Below are positions 1 to 7,125 of a stretch of 18,877 nucleotides of DNA, in pieces. Positions within the stretch are counted from its first letter, which is position 1. Each line of letters begins with the position of its first letter. Source of the DNA: an uncultured Clostridium sp. (GTDB lineage Bacteria; Bacillota; Clostridia; Clostridiales; Clostridiaceae); assembly GCA_900547475.1 (NCBI GenBank), contig URGW01000050.1:1-18877 (forward strand), written 5' to 3'. The notes beneath the pieces are model-generated. The model was not told the origin of the DNA. It made no database searches and saw nothing but the letters and a program-made list of their open reading frames with translations. A program made the position numbers and the translations under genes.

Positions 1-114
1 GTGATGATGGCGTAGAGGAAACACTCCTTCCCATTCCGAACAGGAAAGTTAAGCTCTACAGCGTCGATGGTACTGCATGGGGGACTGTGTGGGAGAGTAG
101 AACGTTGCCAGGTA
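1..114 (+). rRNA. rrf: 5S ribosomal RNA (5' end cut by window)
   Basis: The sequence carries typical clostridial 5S motifs: CCATTCCGAACAGGAA, GATGGTACTGCATGGGGG, GTGGGAGAGTAG and the closing CGTTGCCAGG. The helix arms GTAGAG and CTCTAC are complementary. The window appears to start a few bases inside the gene. The 5S is directly followed by a terminator, so it is the last gene of an rRNA operon with no tRNA after it. The 3' end is set by similarity and is uncertain by a few bases. Confidence 0.95.
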
Positions 115-117
115 GAT

Positions 118-150
118 AAAGTACTCAGTATTAGCTGAGTACTTTTTTTT
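118..150 (+). terminator. Rho-independent terminator of the rRNA operon
   Basis: A perfect 11-bp stem (AAAGTACTCAG / CTGAGTACTTT) with a 6-nt loop runs straight into a run of eight T. It starts about 4 bases after the 5S sequence, so it ends the rRNA transcript. Confidence 0.93.
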
Positions 151-198
151 AGGAAAAAAATAAGATAAAACTAAAAATACAACATTCTACAGGAAAAT

Positions 199-531
199 TT
201 ATTGTTGAATATAATCATAAGAGTATAAATATAATTTTTGATCTATTGAAGCACGAGCAAAATAAGGAAGTGGATAAGAGCTATTTAATTTACGTCCTCC
301 TCCAATCATTCCTACCAAGCAATCAGTTCTAACTATATAAGTTTTGCCATCAATCTTAACAATAGGTAGTATATCTTCTTTTAAAATAACCAAATCTTTA
401 TTTTCTTTATCACAATAACTTATCAACACATTTATTATTTCTTTAGGTGTACTAACTATTCCGTTAAAGTCTATTATAATTTCAATTTTTGGGAAAATCT
501 CTTTTTTTATTTCATTCCATTTTTTAAACAT
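199..531 (-). CDS. Hypothetical protein, 110 aa
   Basis: I do not recognise this family. The ATG has a good Shine-Dalgarno site (AAAGGAG, 5 nt before the start, around 537-543), which supports a real gene. The protein has no signal peptide or long hydrophobic stretch. It has a Lys/Ile-rich N-terminus (MFKKWNEIKKEIF), a middle section that looks like beta-strands (IVKIDGKTYIVRTD) and a glycine cluster (GMIGGGRK, about residues 74-81). It faces the rRNA operon tail to tail, about 50 bp from that terminator. A diverged copy of its leader and first codons is seen near 8544-8617, so it may belong to a small family repeated in this genome. Function unknown; existence as a gene fairly sure. Confidence 0.7.
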   Translation of the reverse strand: MFKKWNEIKKEIFPKIEIIIDFNGIVSTPKEIINVLISYCDKENKDLVILKEDILPIVKIDGKTYIVRTDCLVGMIGGGRKLNSSYPLPYFARASIDQKLYLYSYDYIQQ

Positions 532-580
532 TTTAACTCCTTTTTAGTAATACTTAAATAATTAACAAAATAATTTAATA
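510..580 (-). repeat. Leader region of the 110-aa gene, copy A of a dispersed repeat
   Basis: The stretch around the start codon and upstream region resembles 8544-8617. Shared blocks on the plus strand are TTAAACATTTTAA(C/T)TC and TTAAATAATTAA(C/T)AAAATAATTT, with almost the same spacing (28 against 30 nt between block starts). The high A+T content makes chance matches easier, but two colinear blocks suggest a true duplication. Confidence 0.5.
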
Positions 581-787
581 AATTATAAATTTATTTACTT
601 TTAATTATAACATTAATTTCAATATAATGGTATTTTGTTTTTTTATAGTAGTTTTTAGATATGCCATAACAAAGTCTGTCTTTAGTTGAATTTTTTAAGT
701 AATAATTTATATTATATAAATATTAATATTTTTTTCTTCGTATTTATCCATATATATATGACATAATTAATACATCAATATATTTAA

Positions 788-815
788 GAGGTATTAGTCA
801 TGAGGTATTAATCAT
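788..815 (+). repeat. 14-bp tandem repeat carrying a duplicated SD-start pair
   Basis: GAGGTATTAGTCAT is directly followed by GAGGTATTAATCAT, with one mismatch. Each unit holds a GAGG core about 8 nt before an ATG (at 800 and at 814). The first ATG opens only MRY; the second opens the 22-codon frame at 814. Confidence 0.75.
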
Positions 816-882
816 GTGTAATTCAGCAATAGCTTTGAAAAACTTTTTTTCGGCTAACAAATTAAAAATTACTAATATATAA
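814..882 (+). pseudogene. Short 22-aa frame, probable N-terminal remnant
   Basis: ATG at 814 follows a GAGG Shine-Dalgarno core and opens MCNSAIALKNFFSANKLKI before a stop at 880-882. The peptide looks like the start of a soluble protein rather than random A/T-rich sequence. With the frame at 980-1150 it may be what is left of one gene of about 100 codons. It could also be a genuine small leader ORF. Function unknown. Confidence 0.3.
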
Positions 883-979
883 GAAGATACAAAAGTAATT
901 AATATAAATTTAAAATCGCGAAGAATTAAGTGTATTTATCTTAATTATAATGTTATCTTCAATAAATACCTTTGATTAA

Positions 980-1150
980 AGAATCTTATGTGAAATATTT
1001 GGTAAAACTTCTTGCAGCAAAGCTTATGCTAGTTACAAATGGATAAAAAATGATAAGATATTTTTAATATATTCTAGAAGGCGTAATAGAAAATTTAACT
1101 TTATGAAAATGATAGATAAAAGGATATTAAGCATAAGAAAGACTATTTAA
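980..1150 (+). pseudogene. Coding-like 56-codon fragment without start codon
   Basis: An open frame runs from just after a TAA (977-979) to TAA at 1148-1150. It contains FGKTSCSKAYASYKWIKN, then a basic segment (YSRRRNRKFNF, KRILSIRKT) that could suit nucleic-acid binding. There is no start codon or Shine-Dalgarno site at its head. The rest of 532-1180 is A/T-rich and I see no other gene in it. The likely explanation is a decayed gene whose N-terminus may be the frame at 814. Confidence 0.3.
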
Positions 1151-1180
1151 ATTAATAGAGACTTAAATTTCAAATTTGCA

Positions 1181-1210
1181 TTGACATACTACATATGTAA
1201 AGGTTATTAT
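1181..1210 (+). promoter_or_regulatory. Sigma-A promoter of the first GH13_31 gene
   Basis: A perfect -35 TTGACA (1181-1186) and TATTAT -10 (1205-1210) are 18 bp apart. The spacer contains the perfect 10-bp palindrome TACATATGTA (1190-1199). Transcription should start near 1217, just upstream of the operator at 1224-1237. Confidence 0.7.
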
Positions 1211-1223
1211 ATATTAAAGACAA

Positions 1224-1237
1224 CTTATACGTACAAG
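1224..1237. promoter_or_regulatory. TreR-like operator in the 5' UTR of the first GH13_31 gene
   Basis: CTTATACGTACAAG is a palindrome with 6 of 7 base pairs matched. Read on the other strand it is CTTGTACGTATAAG, 12 of 14 bases identical to CATGTACGTATATG in the treB promoter. Its place just after the predicted start site suits repression. Assignment to TreR is by similarity to the treB site and by the GntR/HutC habit of binding short palindromes. Confidence 0.65.
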
Positions 1238-1254
1238 ATAAAAGGAGAATAGAC

Positions 1255-2883
1255 ATGGAAAGAAAATGGTGGCATAGTTCAGTAGTATATCAAATCTATC
1301 CTAGAAGCTTTAAGGATAGTAATGGTGATGGAATAGGAGATATTAAGGGTATAATTGAAAAATTAGATTATCTAAAAGAACTTGGTATTGATGTTATATG
1401 GTTAAGTCCAGTATATAAGTCCCCAAATGACGATAATGGATATGATATCAGTGATTACTATGATATTATGGACGAGTTTGGAACAATGGAAGACATGGAT
1501 AACTTATTAGAGGAAGCTAATAAAAGAGGAATTAAAATTCTTATGGATTTAGTAGTTAACCATACTTCTGATGAACATAAGTGGTTCGTTGAGGCGAAAA
1601 AATCTAAAGATAATGAATATAGAGATTATTATATATGGAGGAAACCAGTTAATGGTAAGGAGCCTAATGAGTTAATCTCAACTTTCAGCGGTAGTGCATG
1701 GGAGTTAGATGAAGCATCAGGAGAATATTATTTACATCTATTTAGTAAGAAGCAACCAGATTTAAATTGGGAGAATGAAAAGGTAAGAAAAGAAGTTTGG
1801 GAAATGATGAACTTCTGGATAGACAAGGGAATTGGCGGATTTAGAATGGATGTTATTGATTTAGTTGGCAAGGTTCCAGATGAAATGATAAAGGAAAATG
1901 GACCAAAGCTTCATGAATATCTTCAAGAAATGAATAGAAATAGTTTTGGAAAGCATGACTTATTAACAGTGGGAGAAACATGGGGAGCTACTCCAGAGAT
2001 AGCAAAGCTATATTCAAATCCTTCTAGAAATGAGCTAAGTATGGTATTCCAATTTGAACATATAAGCCTTGATAAGATTCCTGGAAAAAATAAATGGGAT
2101 CTAAAGGAATTAGATTTAAGAGACTTAAAGAGAGTATTCTCCAAGTGGCAGACAGAATTAGATGGTGAGGGATGGAATAGTCTTTTCTGGAATAACCATG
2201 ATCTACCTAGAATAGTTTCTAGATGGGGAAATGATAAGGAATATAGGGTGCAAAGTGCAAAAATGCTTGGAACTCTTTTACACGGACTTAAGGGAACTCC
2301 TTATATTTATCAGGGTGAAGAAATAGGAATGACTAATATTAAGTTTGATACTATTGAAGAATATAATGATATTGAAATACGTAACATGTATAAGGATAGG
2401 ATAGCTAGAGGATTTACCCATGAAGAGATAATGGAGTCTATTTATGCAAAGGGTAGAGATAATGCTAGAACTCCTATACAATGGGATAATACTGAAAATG
2501 CTGGGTTTACTACAGGTACTCCATGGTTGAAAGTAAATGAGAACTATAGAGATATTAATGTAGAGAATGCTTTAAAGGACAAAGATTCTATATTCCATCA
2601 TTATAAGAAACTTATTGAAATAAGAAGAAATAATGAATCTATAATATATGGTGATTATGAACTTTTAGATCCAGAAGATAAGAATATTTATGCTTATAGA
2701 AGAAGGTTTAATGGGGATAATATACTTGTAGTATGTAATTTCTATGAAAAACCAGTAGAGTTTAACTTCAAGGGCGATTGTAATAGGAATCCTGAAATAC
2801 TAATTAGTAATTATAAAGACTCAAGTATTGAAATAAGAAACTTAAAATTAAGACCATATGAAGCTATAATGTATAGACTATAG
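1255..2883 (+). CDS. dexB: GH13_31 glucan/oligo-1,6-alpha-glucosidase (DexB-like)
   Basis: A cytoplasmic retaining alpha-glucosidase of 542 aa, predicted to release glucose from alpha-1,6-linked gluco-oligosaccharides such as isomalto-oligosaccharides. No signal peptide; the N-terminus WWHSSVVYQIYPRSF is typical of the subfamily. Conserved regions seen: DLVVNHT, GFRMDVID (nucleophile D199), TVGETW (acid/base E241) and FWNNHD (D316). Val after D199 is the residue associated with alpha-1,6 rather than alpha-1,4 specificity in GH13_31. TVGETWGATPEIAKLYSNP closely recalls streptococcal DexB, as far as I remember it. Full length, with (beta/alpha)8 barrel and C-terminal beta domain. ATG at 1255 follows AGGAG (1243-1247). 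It is monocistronic, with its own promoter, TreR-like operator and terminator. The exact substrate (isomaltose, panose, dextran fragments) is not settled. Confidence 0.9.
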   Translation: MERKWWHSSVVYQIYPRSFKDSNGDGIGDIKGIIEKLDYLKELGIDVIWLSPVYKSPNDDNGYDISDYYDIMDEFGTMEDMDNLLEEANKRGIKILMDLVVNHTSDEHKWFVEAKKSKDNEYRDYYIWRKPVNGKEPNELISTFSGSAWELDEASGEYYLHLFSKKQPDLNWENEKVRKEVWEMMNFWIDKGIGGFRMDVIDLVGKVPDEMIKENGPKLHEYLQEMNRNSFGKHDLLTVGETWGATPEIAKLYSNPSRNELSMVFQFEHISLDKIPGKNKWDLKELDLRDLKRVFSKWQTELDGEGWNSLFWNNHDLPRIVSRWGNDKEYRVQSAKMLGTLLHGLKGTPYIYQGEEIGMTNIKFDTIEEYNDIEIRNMYKDRIARGFTHEEIMESIYAKGRDNARTPIQWDNTENAGFTTGTPWLKVNENYRDINVENALKDKDSIFHHYKKLIEIRRNNESIIYGDYELLDPEDKNIYAYRRRFNGDNILVVCNFYEKPVEFNFKGDCNRNPEILISNYKDSSIEIRNLKLRPYEAIMYRL

Positions 2884-2898
2884 TTATATAAATTTAAT

Positions 2899-2940
2899 AA
2901 AAAAGCGAATCTCATATTTTTGTGATTTGCTTTTTTATTT
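2899..2940 (+). terminator. Rho-independent terminator after the first GH13_31 gene
   Basis: AAAAAAGCGAATC pairs with GATTTGCTTTTTT (one G-T pair), with a 12-nt loop and a T-rich tail. It starts about 15 bases after the stop codon and separates this gene from the trehalose operon. Confidence 0.85.
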
Positions 2941-2985
2941 TTAAATGATATTGATATAAATGAGATTTAATAAATAATTTTAAGG

Positions 2986-2995
2986 TATACGTATA
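2986..2995. promoter_or_regulatory. Upstream auxiliary TreR-like site
   Basis: TATACGTATA is a perfect 10-bp palindrome sharing the TACGTATA core of the main operators. Its centre lies 98 bp upstream of the centre of the operator in the treB promoter, so it could be a second repressor site. Confidence 0.45.
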
Positions 2996-3062
2996 ATTTT
3001 ATTTTGATAGAATATAAAAGTATTAGTATTATACTTGAGTTTAAAAATTTTATAACTTTTTC

Positions 3063-3078
3063 TTGAAAACGTTTGACA
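3063..3078. promoter_or_regulatory. cre-like catabolite control site of treB
   Basis: TTGAAAACGTTTGACA matches the CcpA site fully in its left half and centre (TGAAAACGTTT), but departs from the consensus at the right end. It overlaps the -35 box at 3073-3078, which would suit CcpA repression. Weak on sequence alone. Confidence 0.45.
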
Positions 3079-3102
3079 AAACATGTACGTATATGGTAAA
3101 TT
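3073..3102 (+). promoter_or_regulatory. Sigma-A promoter of the treBA operon
   Basis: A perfect -35 TTGACA (3073-3078) is followed after 18 bp by TAAATT (3097-3102), preceded by TGG, so the -10 may be of the extended type. The TreR-like operator fills the spacer. The leader to the start codon is about 40 nt. Confidence 0.65.
3082..3095. promoter_or_regulatory. treO: TreR operator in the treB promoter spacer
   Basis: CATGTACGTATATG is palindromic at 6 of 7 pairs and lies exactly between the -35 and -10 boxes, where a bound repressor would exclude RNA polymerase. It has the size and symmetry of the known Bacillus tre operator (TTGTATATACAA type) but a CG centre. treR is encoded downstream. Confidence 0.75.
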
Positions 3103-3146
3103 AAATTTGTAAGATGTAAGTATAAGTATTCAAAGGAGGAAATGAC

Positions 3147-4565
3147 GTGGGAAAATTCACTGGAGATGTAAAAAATTTAATTGATTATATTGGAGGTAAG
3201 GATAATATTACAGCTGTTACTCATTGTGTAACAAGAATGAGGTTTGTACTTAAGGATCCAAAAATAACAGATGTAAAAAGTATAGAAGCTTTACCTTCAG
3301 TAAAGGGTACATTTACACAAGCAGGACAGTTCCAAGTAATAATTGGACCAGAAGTTTCAACATTCTATAACGAGTTTATAGAGAAAACAGGTATTAGAGG
3401 AGAAAACAAGGATGCTGTTAAGGAAGCTGCAAAACAAAATATGACACTGTTACAAAGAATAGTAGCAAATTTAGCAGATATATTTTCACCATTAATACCA
3501 GCAATTATAGTAGGTGGTTTATTACTAGGATTTAGAAATATAATTGGAGATATGAAGTTATTTGAAGAAGGAACAAAATCTTTAACGGAAATATCAGTAT
3601 TTTGGAATGGGACAAATAGTTTTTTATGGCTAATATGTGAAGCTATATTCCACTTCCTACCTGTAGGAGTTGTTTGGTCAGTAGCTAAGAAGATGGGTGC
3701 TAATCAAATGATAGGTATAGTTATTGGAATTACATTAGTTTCACCACAATTATTAAATGCATATTCAGTAACTGGTGCAGATACAATTCCATTTTGGGAT
3801 TTTGGATTTGCTAAGGTTGATATGATAGGTTACCAAGCACAAATAGTTCCAGCAATATTAGTTGGATTCACTTATGTATATTTAGAAAGATTAGCTAAGA
3901 AGTTTTCACCAGAAGCAATACAAATGATAATAGTACCATTCTTCTCATTAGTACCAACAGTATTGTTAGCACATACAGTACTTGGTCCAATAGGCTGGAA
4001 AATAGGTGATGTAGTAGCAACAGTAGTACAAGCAGGTTTTAATTCTCAATTTGGTTGGTTATTTGCAGGGATTTATGGTTTTGCGTATCCTATATTAGTA
4101 ATTACAGGATTACATCACACATTATTGCCAATAGATTTACAGCTTATAGCAACAACTGGAGGAACTTACGCATGGCCAATAGTTGCTTTAGCAAACATTG
4201 CTCAAGGTTCAGCAGTATTAGGATATATTTACTTAAAGAGAAAAGATGCAGCAGAGAAGCAAATTGCAGTACCAGCATGTATATCAGCATATTTAGGAGT
4301 TACAGAACCATCAATTTTTGGAGTTAACTTAAAGAACTTCTATCCATTTGTGGCAGCTATAATAGGTTCAGGGGTAGCAGGTATGGTATCTATGGCATTT
4401 ACTGCAACAGCAAACTCAATAGGTATTGGAGGACTTCCAGCAATCCTTTCAATGCAAGGAAGTAGTATGTTACCTTACTTAGCATGTATGGGAGTAGCAG
4501 CAGCTATATCATTTATTTTAACAATAATATTATCAAAAAGTAAATTAAATAAAATCGCAGCTTAA
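3147..4565 (+). CDS. treB: PTS trehalose-specific EIIBC
   Basis: Membrane permease of 472 aa that imports trehalose and phosphorylates it to trehalose-6-phosphate. EIIB occupies about residues 1-85, with the phosphorylation cysteine C27 in VTHCVTRMRF. EIIC follows from about residue 105 with many hydrophobic segments; GLHHTLLPIDLQL and GVTEPSIFGVNLK are the conserved EIIC motifs. The sequence matches TreB/TreP, and the length is the same as in E. coli and B. subtilis (about 470). No EIIA domain is present, so a glucose-type EIIA from elsewhere must supply phosphate. The GTG start at 3147 is chosen for its strong AAAGGAGGA site 6 nt upstream. treA follows after 39 bp. The promoter carries a TreR-like operator and a possible cre site. 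Confidence 0.95.
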   Translation: MGKFTGDVKNLIDYIGGKDNITAVTHCVTRMRFVLKDPKITDVKSIEALPSVKGTFTQAGQFQVIIGPEVSTFYNEFIEKTGIRGENKDAVKEAAKQNMTLLQRIVANLADIFSPLIPAIIVGGLLLGFRNIIGDMKLFEEGTKSLTEISVFWNGTNSFLWLICEAIFHFLPVGVVWSVAKKMGANQMIGIVIGITLVSPQLLNAYSVTGADTIPFWDFGFAKVDMIGYQAQIVPAILVGFTYVYLERLAKKFSPEAIQMIIVPFFSLVPTVLLAHTVLGPIGWKIGDVVATVVQAGFNSQFGWLFAGIYGFAYPILVITGLHHTLLPIDLQLIATTGGTYAWPIVALANIAQGSAVLGYIYLKRKDAAEKQIAVPACISAYLGVTEPSIFGVNLKNFYPFVAAIIGSGVAGMVSMAFTATANSIGIGGLPAILSMQGSSMLPYLACMGVAAAISFILTIILSKSKLNKIAA

Positions 4566-4604
4566 TTGTAGTAAAAGATATAATTTAAATGGAGTGAAAT
4601 ATTA

Positions 4605-6269
4605 ATGAAAGATTTCAAGAAAAGTGTAGTTTATCAAATATATCCAAAATCTTTTAATGATTCTAATGGAGATGGAATTGGAGATATAAGAGGAATAATT
4701 CAAAAGTTAGATTACATAAAAACATTAGGGGTTAATTACATTTGGTTAACCCCAATGTATATATCACCTCAAAAGGATAATGGATATGATGTAGCAGATT
4801 ATTACAATATAGATCCAGCTTATGGAACTATGGGTGACTTTGAAGAGTTAATAAAAGAAGCTAATGCAAGAGAAATAGATATAATGTTAGATATGGTGTT
4901 TAATCATACTTCAACAGAACATGAATGGTTTAAAAAGGCATTAGCTGGAGATAAAAAGTATAAGAATTATTATATCTTTAAGAAGGGGAAGGATGGAAAC
5001 CCGCCAACAAATTGGATATCTAAATTTGGTGGAAGTGCATGGGAGTATGTTGAAGCCTTAGATGAATATTATCTTCATTTATTTGATGTAACTCAAGCAG
5101 ATTTAAATTGGGATAATGAAGAAGTTAGAAAAGAAATATATAAAGTAGCTAACTTCTGGCTAGAAAAGGGAGTTAAGGGCTTTAGACTAGATGTTATTAA
5201 TTTGATTTCAAAACCAGAAATATTTGAAGATGATAACATAGGTGATGGTAGAAGGTTCTACACAGATGGACCAAACATTCATAGATATTTAAAGGAATTA
5301 AATGAAAATACATTTGGAAGATATGATAATATAATTACTGTAGGAGAGATGTCATCTACTACTATAGAAAATTGTATTAAATATTCTGGTAAAGATGAAA
5401 ATGAACTATCAATGGTCTTTAACTTTCACCATTTAAAAGTAGACTACAAAGATGGTGAGAAATGGTCATTAATGGATTTTGATTTTAAACAGTTAAAGAA
5501 ATTATTTAATTCATGGCAAAGAGGAATAATAGATGGAGATGGATGGAATGCACTATTTTGGTGTAATCATGATCAACCAAGAATTAATTCAAGATTTGGA
5601 GATGTAAATACTTATCTTAAAGAATCTTCAAAGATGTTAGCTACAGCTGTTCATATGATGAATGGTACTCCTTATATATATCAAGGAGAAGAGATAGCTA
5701 TGACAAATCCTGAGTTTGAGTCTATTAATGAATATAGGGATGTAGAGTCTATTAATTACTATAATATTCTTAAAGAAGATGGAATGGATGATGACAAAAT
5801 AATAAGGATTCTTAGAAGTAAGTCAAGAGATAATTCAAGAACACCTATACAATGGGACAGCTCTATAAACGCAGGATTTACTACAGGAACTCCTTGGATT
5901 AATACTTCAAAGAGATATAAAGAAATTAATGCAGAAAATAATTTAAATGATAAGGATTCAGTATTTTATCATTACAAAAAGCTTATAGAACTAAGAAAAG
6001 AAGAGAATATAATATCATATGGTGATTATAGAATTTTAGATGAGAAAAATTCAAGGATATATGCTTATGAAAGATCATATGAAGGAGATTCTATAGTAGT
6101 AGTTAATAACTTCTATGATGAAGTTGGAGTTATTAATTTAAGTAAGGAAATTGAATTAGAAGGTAAAAAAGTAGAGATATTACTTTCAAATTATAAGGAT
6201 TCTTCTATAGATATTTCTAATCTTTCTTTAAGGCCTTATGAATCAGTAGTATATAAAATTATAAAGTAA
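4605..6269 (+). CDS. treA: Alpha,alpha-phosphotrehalase (trehalose-6-phosphate hydrolase)
   Basis: Cytoplasmic GH13 enzyme of 554 aa that splits trehalose-6-phosphate into glucose and glucose-6-phosphate, the step after TreB. Motifs seen: MVFNHTS, GFRLDVINLIS (nucleophile D196), TVGEMSS (acid/base E248) and FWCNHD (D323). The segment FEDDNIGDGRRFYTDGPNIH after the nucleophile is diagnostic of TreA/TreC and absent from the DexB-like neighbours. Full length. ATG at 4605 has GGAG at 4591-4594, a slightly long spacing of 10 nt. It is the second gene of the treBA operon, and a hairpin follows the stop. Assignment is firm. Confidence 0.96.
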   Translation: MKDFKKSVVYQIYPKSFNDSNGDGIGDIRGIIQKLDYIKTLGVNYIWLTPMYISPQKDNGYDVADYYNIDPAYGTMGDFEELIKEANAREIDIMLDMVFNHTSTEHEWFKKALAGDKKYKNYYIFKKGKDGNPPTNWISKFGGSAWEYVEALDEYYLHLFDVTQADLNWDNEEVRKEIYKVANFWLEKGVKGFRLDVINLISKPEIFEDDNIGDGRRFYTDGPNIHRYLKELNENTFGRYDNIITVGEMSSTTIENCIKYSGKDENELSMVFNFHHLKVDYKDGEKWSLMDFDFKQLKKLFNSWQRGIIDGDGWNALFWCNHDQPRINSRFGDVNTYLKESSKMLATAVHMMNGTPYIYQGEEIAMTNPEFESINEYRDVESINYYNILKEDGMDDDKIIRILRSKSRDNSRTPIQWDSSINAGFTTGTPWINTSKRYKEINAENNLNDKDSVFYHYKKLIELRKEENIISYGDYRILDEKNSRIYAYERSYEGDSIVVVNNFYDEVGVINLSKEIELEGKKVEILLSNYKDSSIDISNLSLRPYESVVYKIIK

Positions 6270-6275
6270 TAATAT

Positions 6276-6299
6276 GGATGAAGGTTTTTACCTTCATCC
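6276..6299 (+). terminator. Hairpin after treA, probable terminator
   Basis: A perfect 10-bp stem (GGATGAAGGT / ACCTTCATCC) with a TTTT loop lies 6 bases after the treA stop. The tail (TTATCTAATTGTTAT) is only moderately T-rich, so some read-through into treR is possible. Confidence 0.7.
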
Positions 6300-6333
6300 T
6301 TATCTAATTGTTATGCTCTATTTACTTCAATCT

Positions 6334-6362
6334 TTAATTTTAATCTGAAATTAGTATATAAT
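6334..6362 (+). promoter_or_regulatory. Likely promoter of treR
   Basis: A perfect TATAAT at 6357-6362 has a poor -35 (TTAATT, 6334-6339) at 17 bp. No ACGTATA-type operator is seen here, so treR may be expressed independently of its own target site. Confidence 0.45.
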
Positions 6363-6396
6363 AGACTTATATTAATGAAAGAAGTAGGGATTTAGG

Positions 6397-7101
6397 ATGA
6401 GTAAGTATATAGAGATTTATAATGAAATAGTTATTAATATAGAAAATGGAAACTTAGAAGTTAACAGTAAGCTGCCTTCGGAATCACAACTTATGGATAA
6501 TTATGGGGTTTCAAGGGATACTGTTAGAAAATCTTTAAATCTATTAGAACAAAATGGATATATACAAAAGCTAAAGGGGAAGGGGTCGTTTGTATTAGAT
6601 ATCAACAAATTTAATTTTCCTGTTTCAGGTATTAGGAGTTTTAGTGAATTGGCTCTAAGTATGGGAAAAGAGATTGAAACTAAGATAGAGGAATTAAGCC
6701 TTAAGGCACCAAGTAGTAAGATAAAGTCTAAATTAGAATTAAATGATGAAGATTATGTGTGGAAGATAGTAAGAGCAAGAAAAATAGATGGAGAAAGAAT
6801 TATACTGGATAAGGATTATTTAAACTCTAAATTTGTTCCTACCCTAACTTTAGAGGTATGTAAAAATTCCCTATATAAGTATATAGAGGGGGAGTTAGGG
6901 TTAAAAGTTTCCTATGCTAAAAAAGAGATTACTGTTCAAAAGGCTAATGAGGAAGATAAGAAATATTTAGATTTAGGTATGGATAATATGGTTGTTGTAG
7001 TTAGGAGCTTTACTTATTTAGAAGATAGAAGTTTATTCCAATATACAGAGTCTAGACATAGAACAGATAAGTTTAAATTTGTAGATTTTGCTAGACGTTA
7101 G
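6397..7101 (+). CDS. treR: Trehalose operon repressor TreR, GntR/HutC family
   Basis: A 234-aa transcription repressor, expected to be released from DNA by trehalose-6-phosphate. The N-terminal winged helix-turn-helix (about residues 5-70) contains LPSESQLMDNYGVSRDTVRK and the wing LKGKGSFV. The rest is a UTRA ligand-binding domain. FPVSGIRSF, RKIDGERIILDKDY, YIEGELGL and the C-terminus FQYTESRHR...FVDFARR closely follow B. subtilis TreR as I remember it. ATG at 6397 has AGGGA 6 nt upstream. The likely targets are the palindromes at 3082-3095, 1224-1237 and perhaps 2986-2995. The GH125 gene follows after 24 bp and is probably co-transcribed, so mannosidase and repressor are made together. Confidence 0.95.
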   Translation: MSKYIEIYNEIVINIENGNLEVNSKLPSESQLMDNYGVSRDTVRKSLNLLEQNGYIQKLKGKGSFVLDINKFNFPVSGIRSFSELALSMGKEIETKIEELSLKAPSSKIKSKLELNDEDYVWKIVRARKIDGERIILDKDYLNSKFVPTLTLEVCKNSLYKYIEGELGLKVSYAKKEITVQKANEEDKKYLDLGMDNMVVVVRSFTYLEDRSLFQYTESRHRTDKFKFVDFARR

Positions 7102-7125
7102 ATTAGTTAAGATAGGGTGGTTGTT

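Noticed and set aside
4055..4327. 90-aa open frame on the plus strand inside treB
   Set aside because: It lies wholly within the well-supported treB frame, has no ribosome site and resembles no protein.
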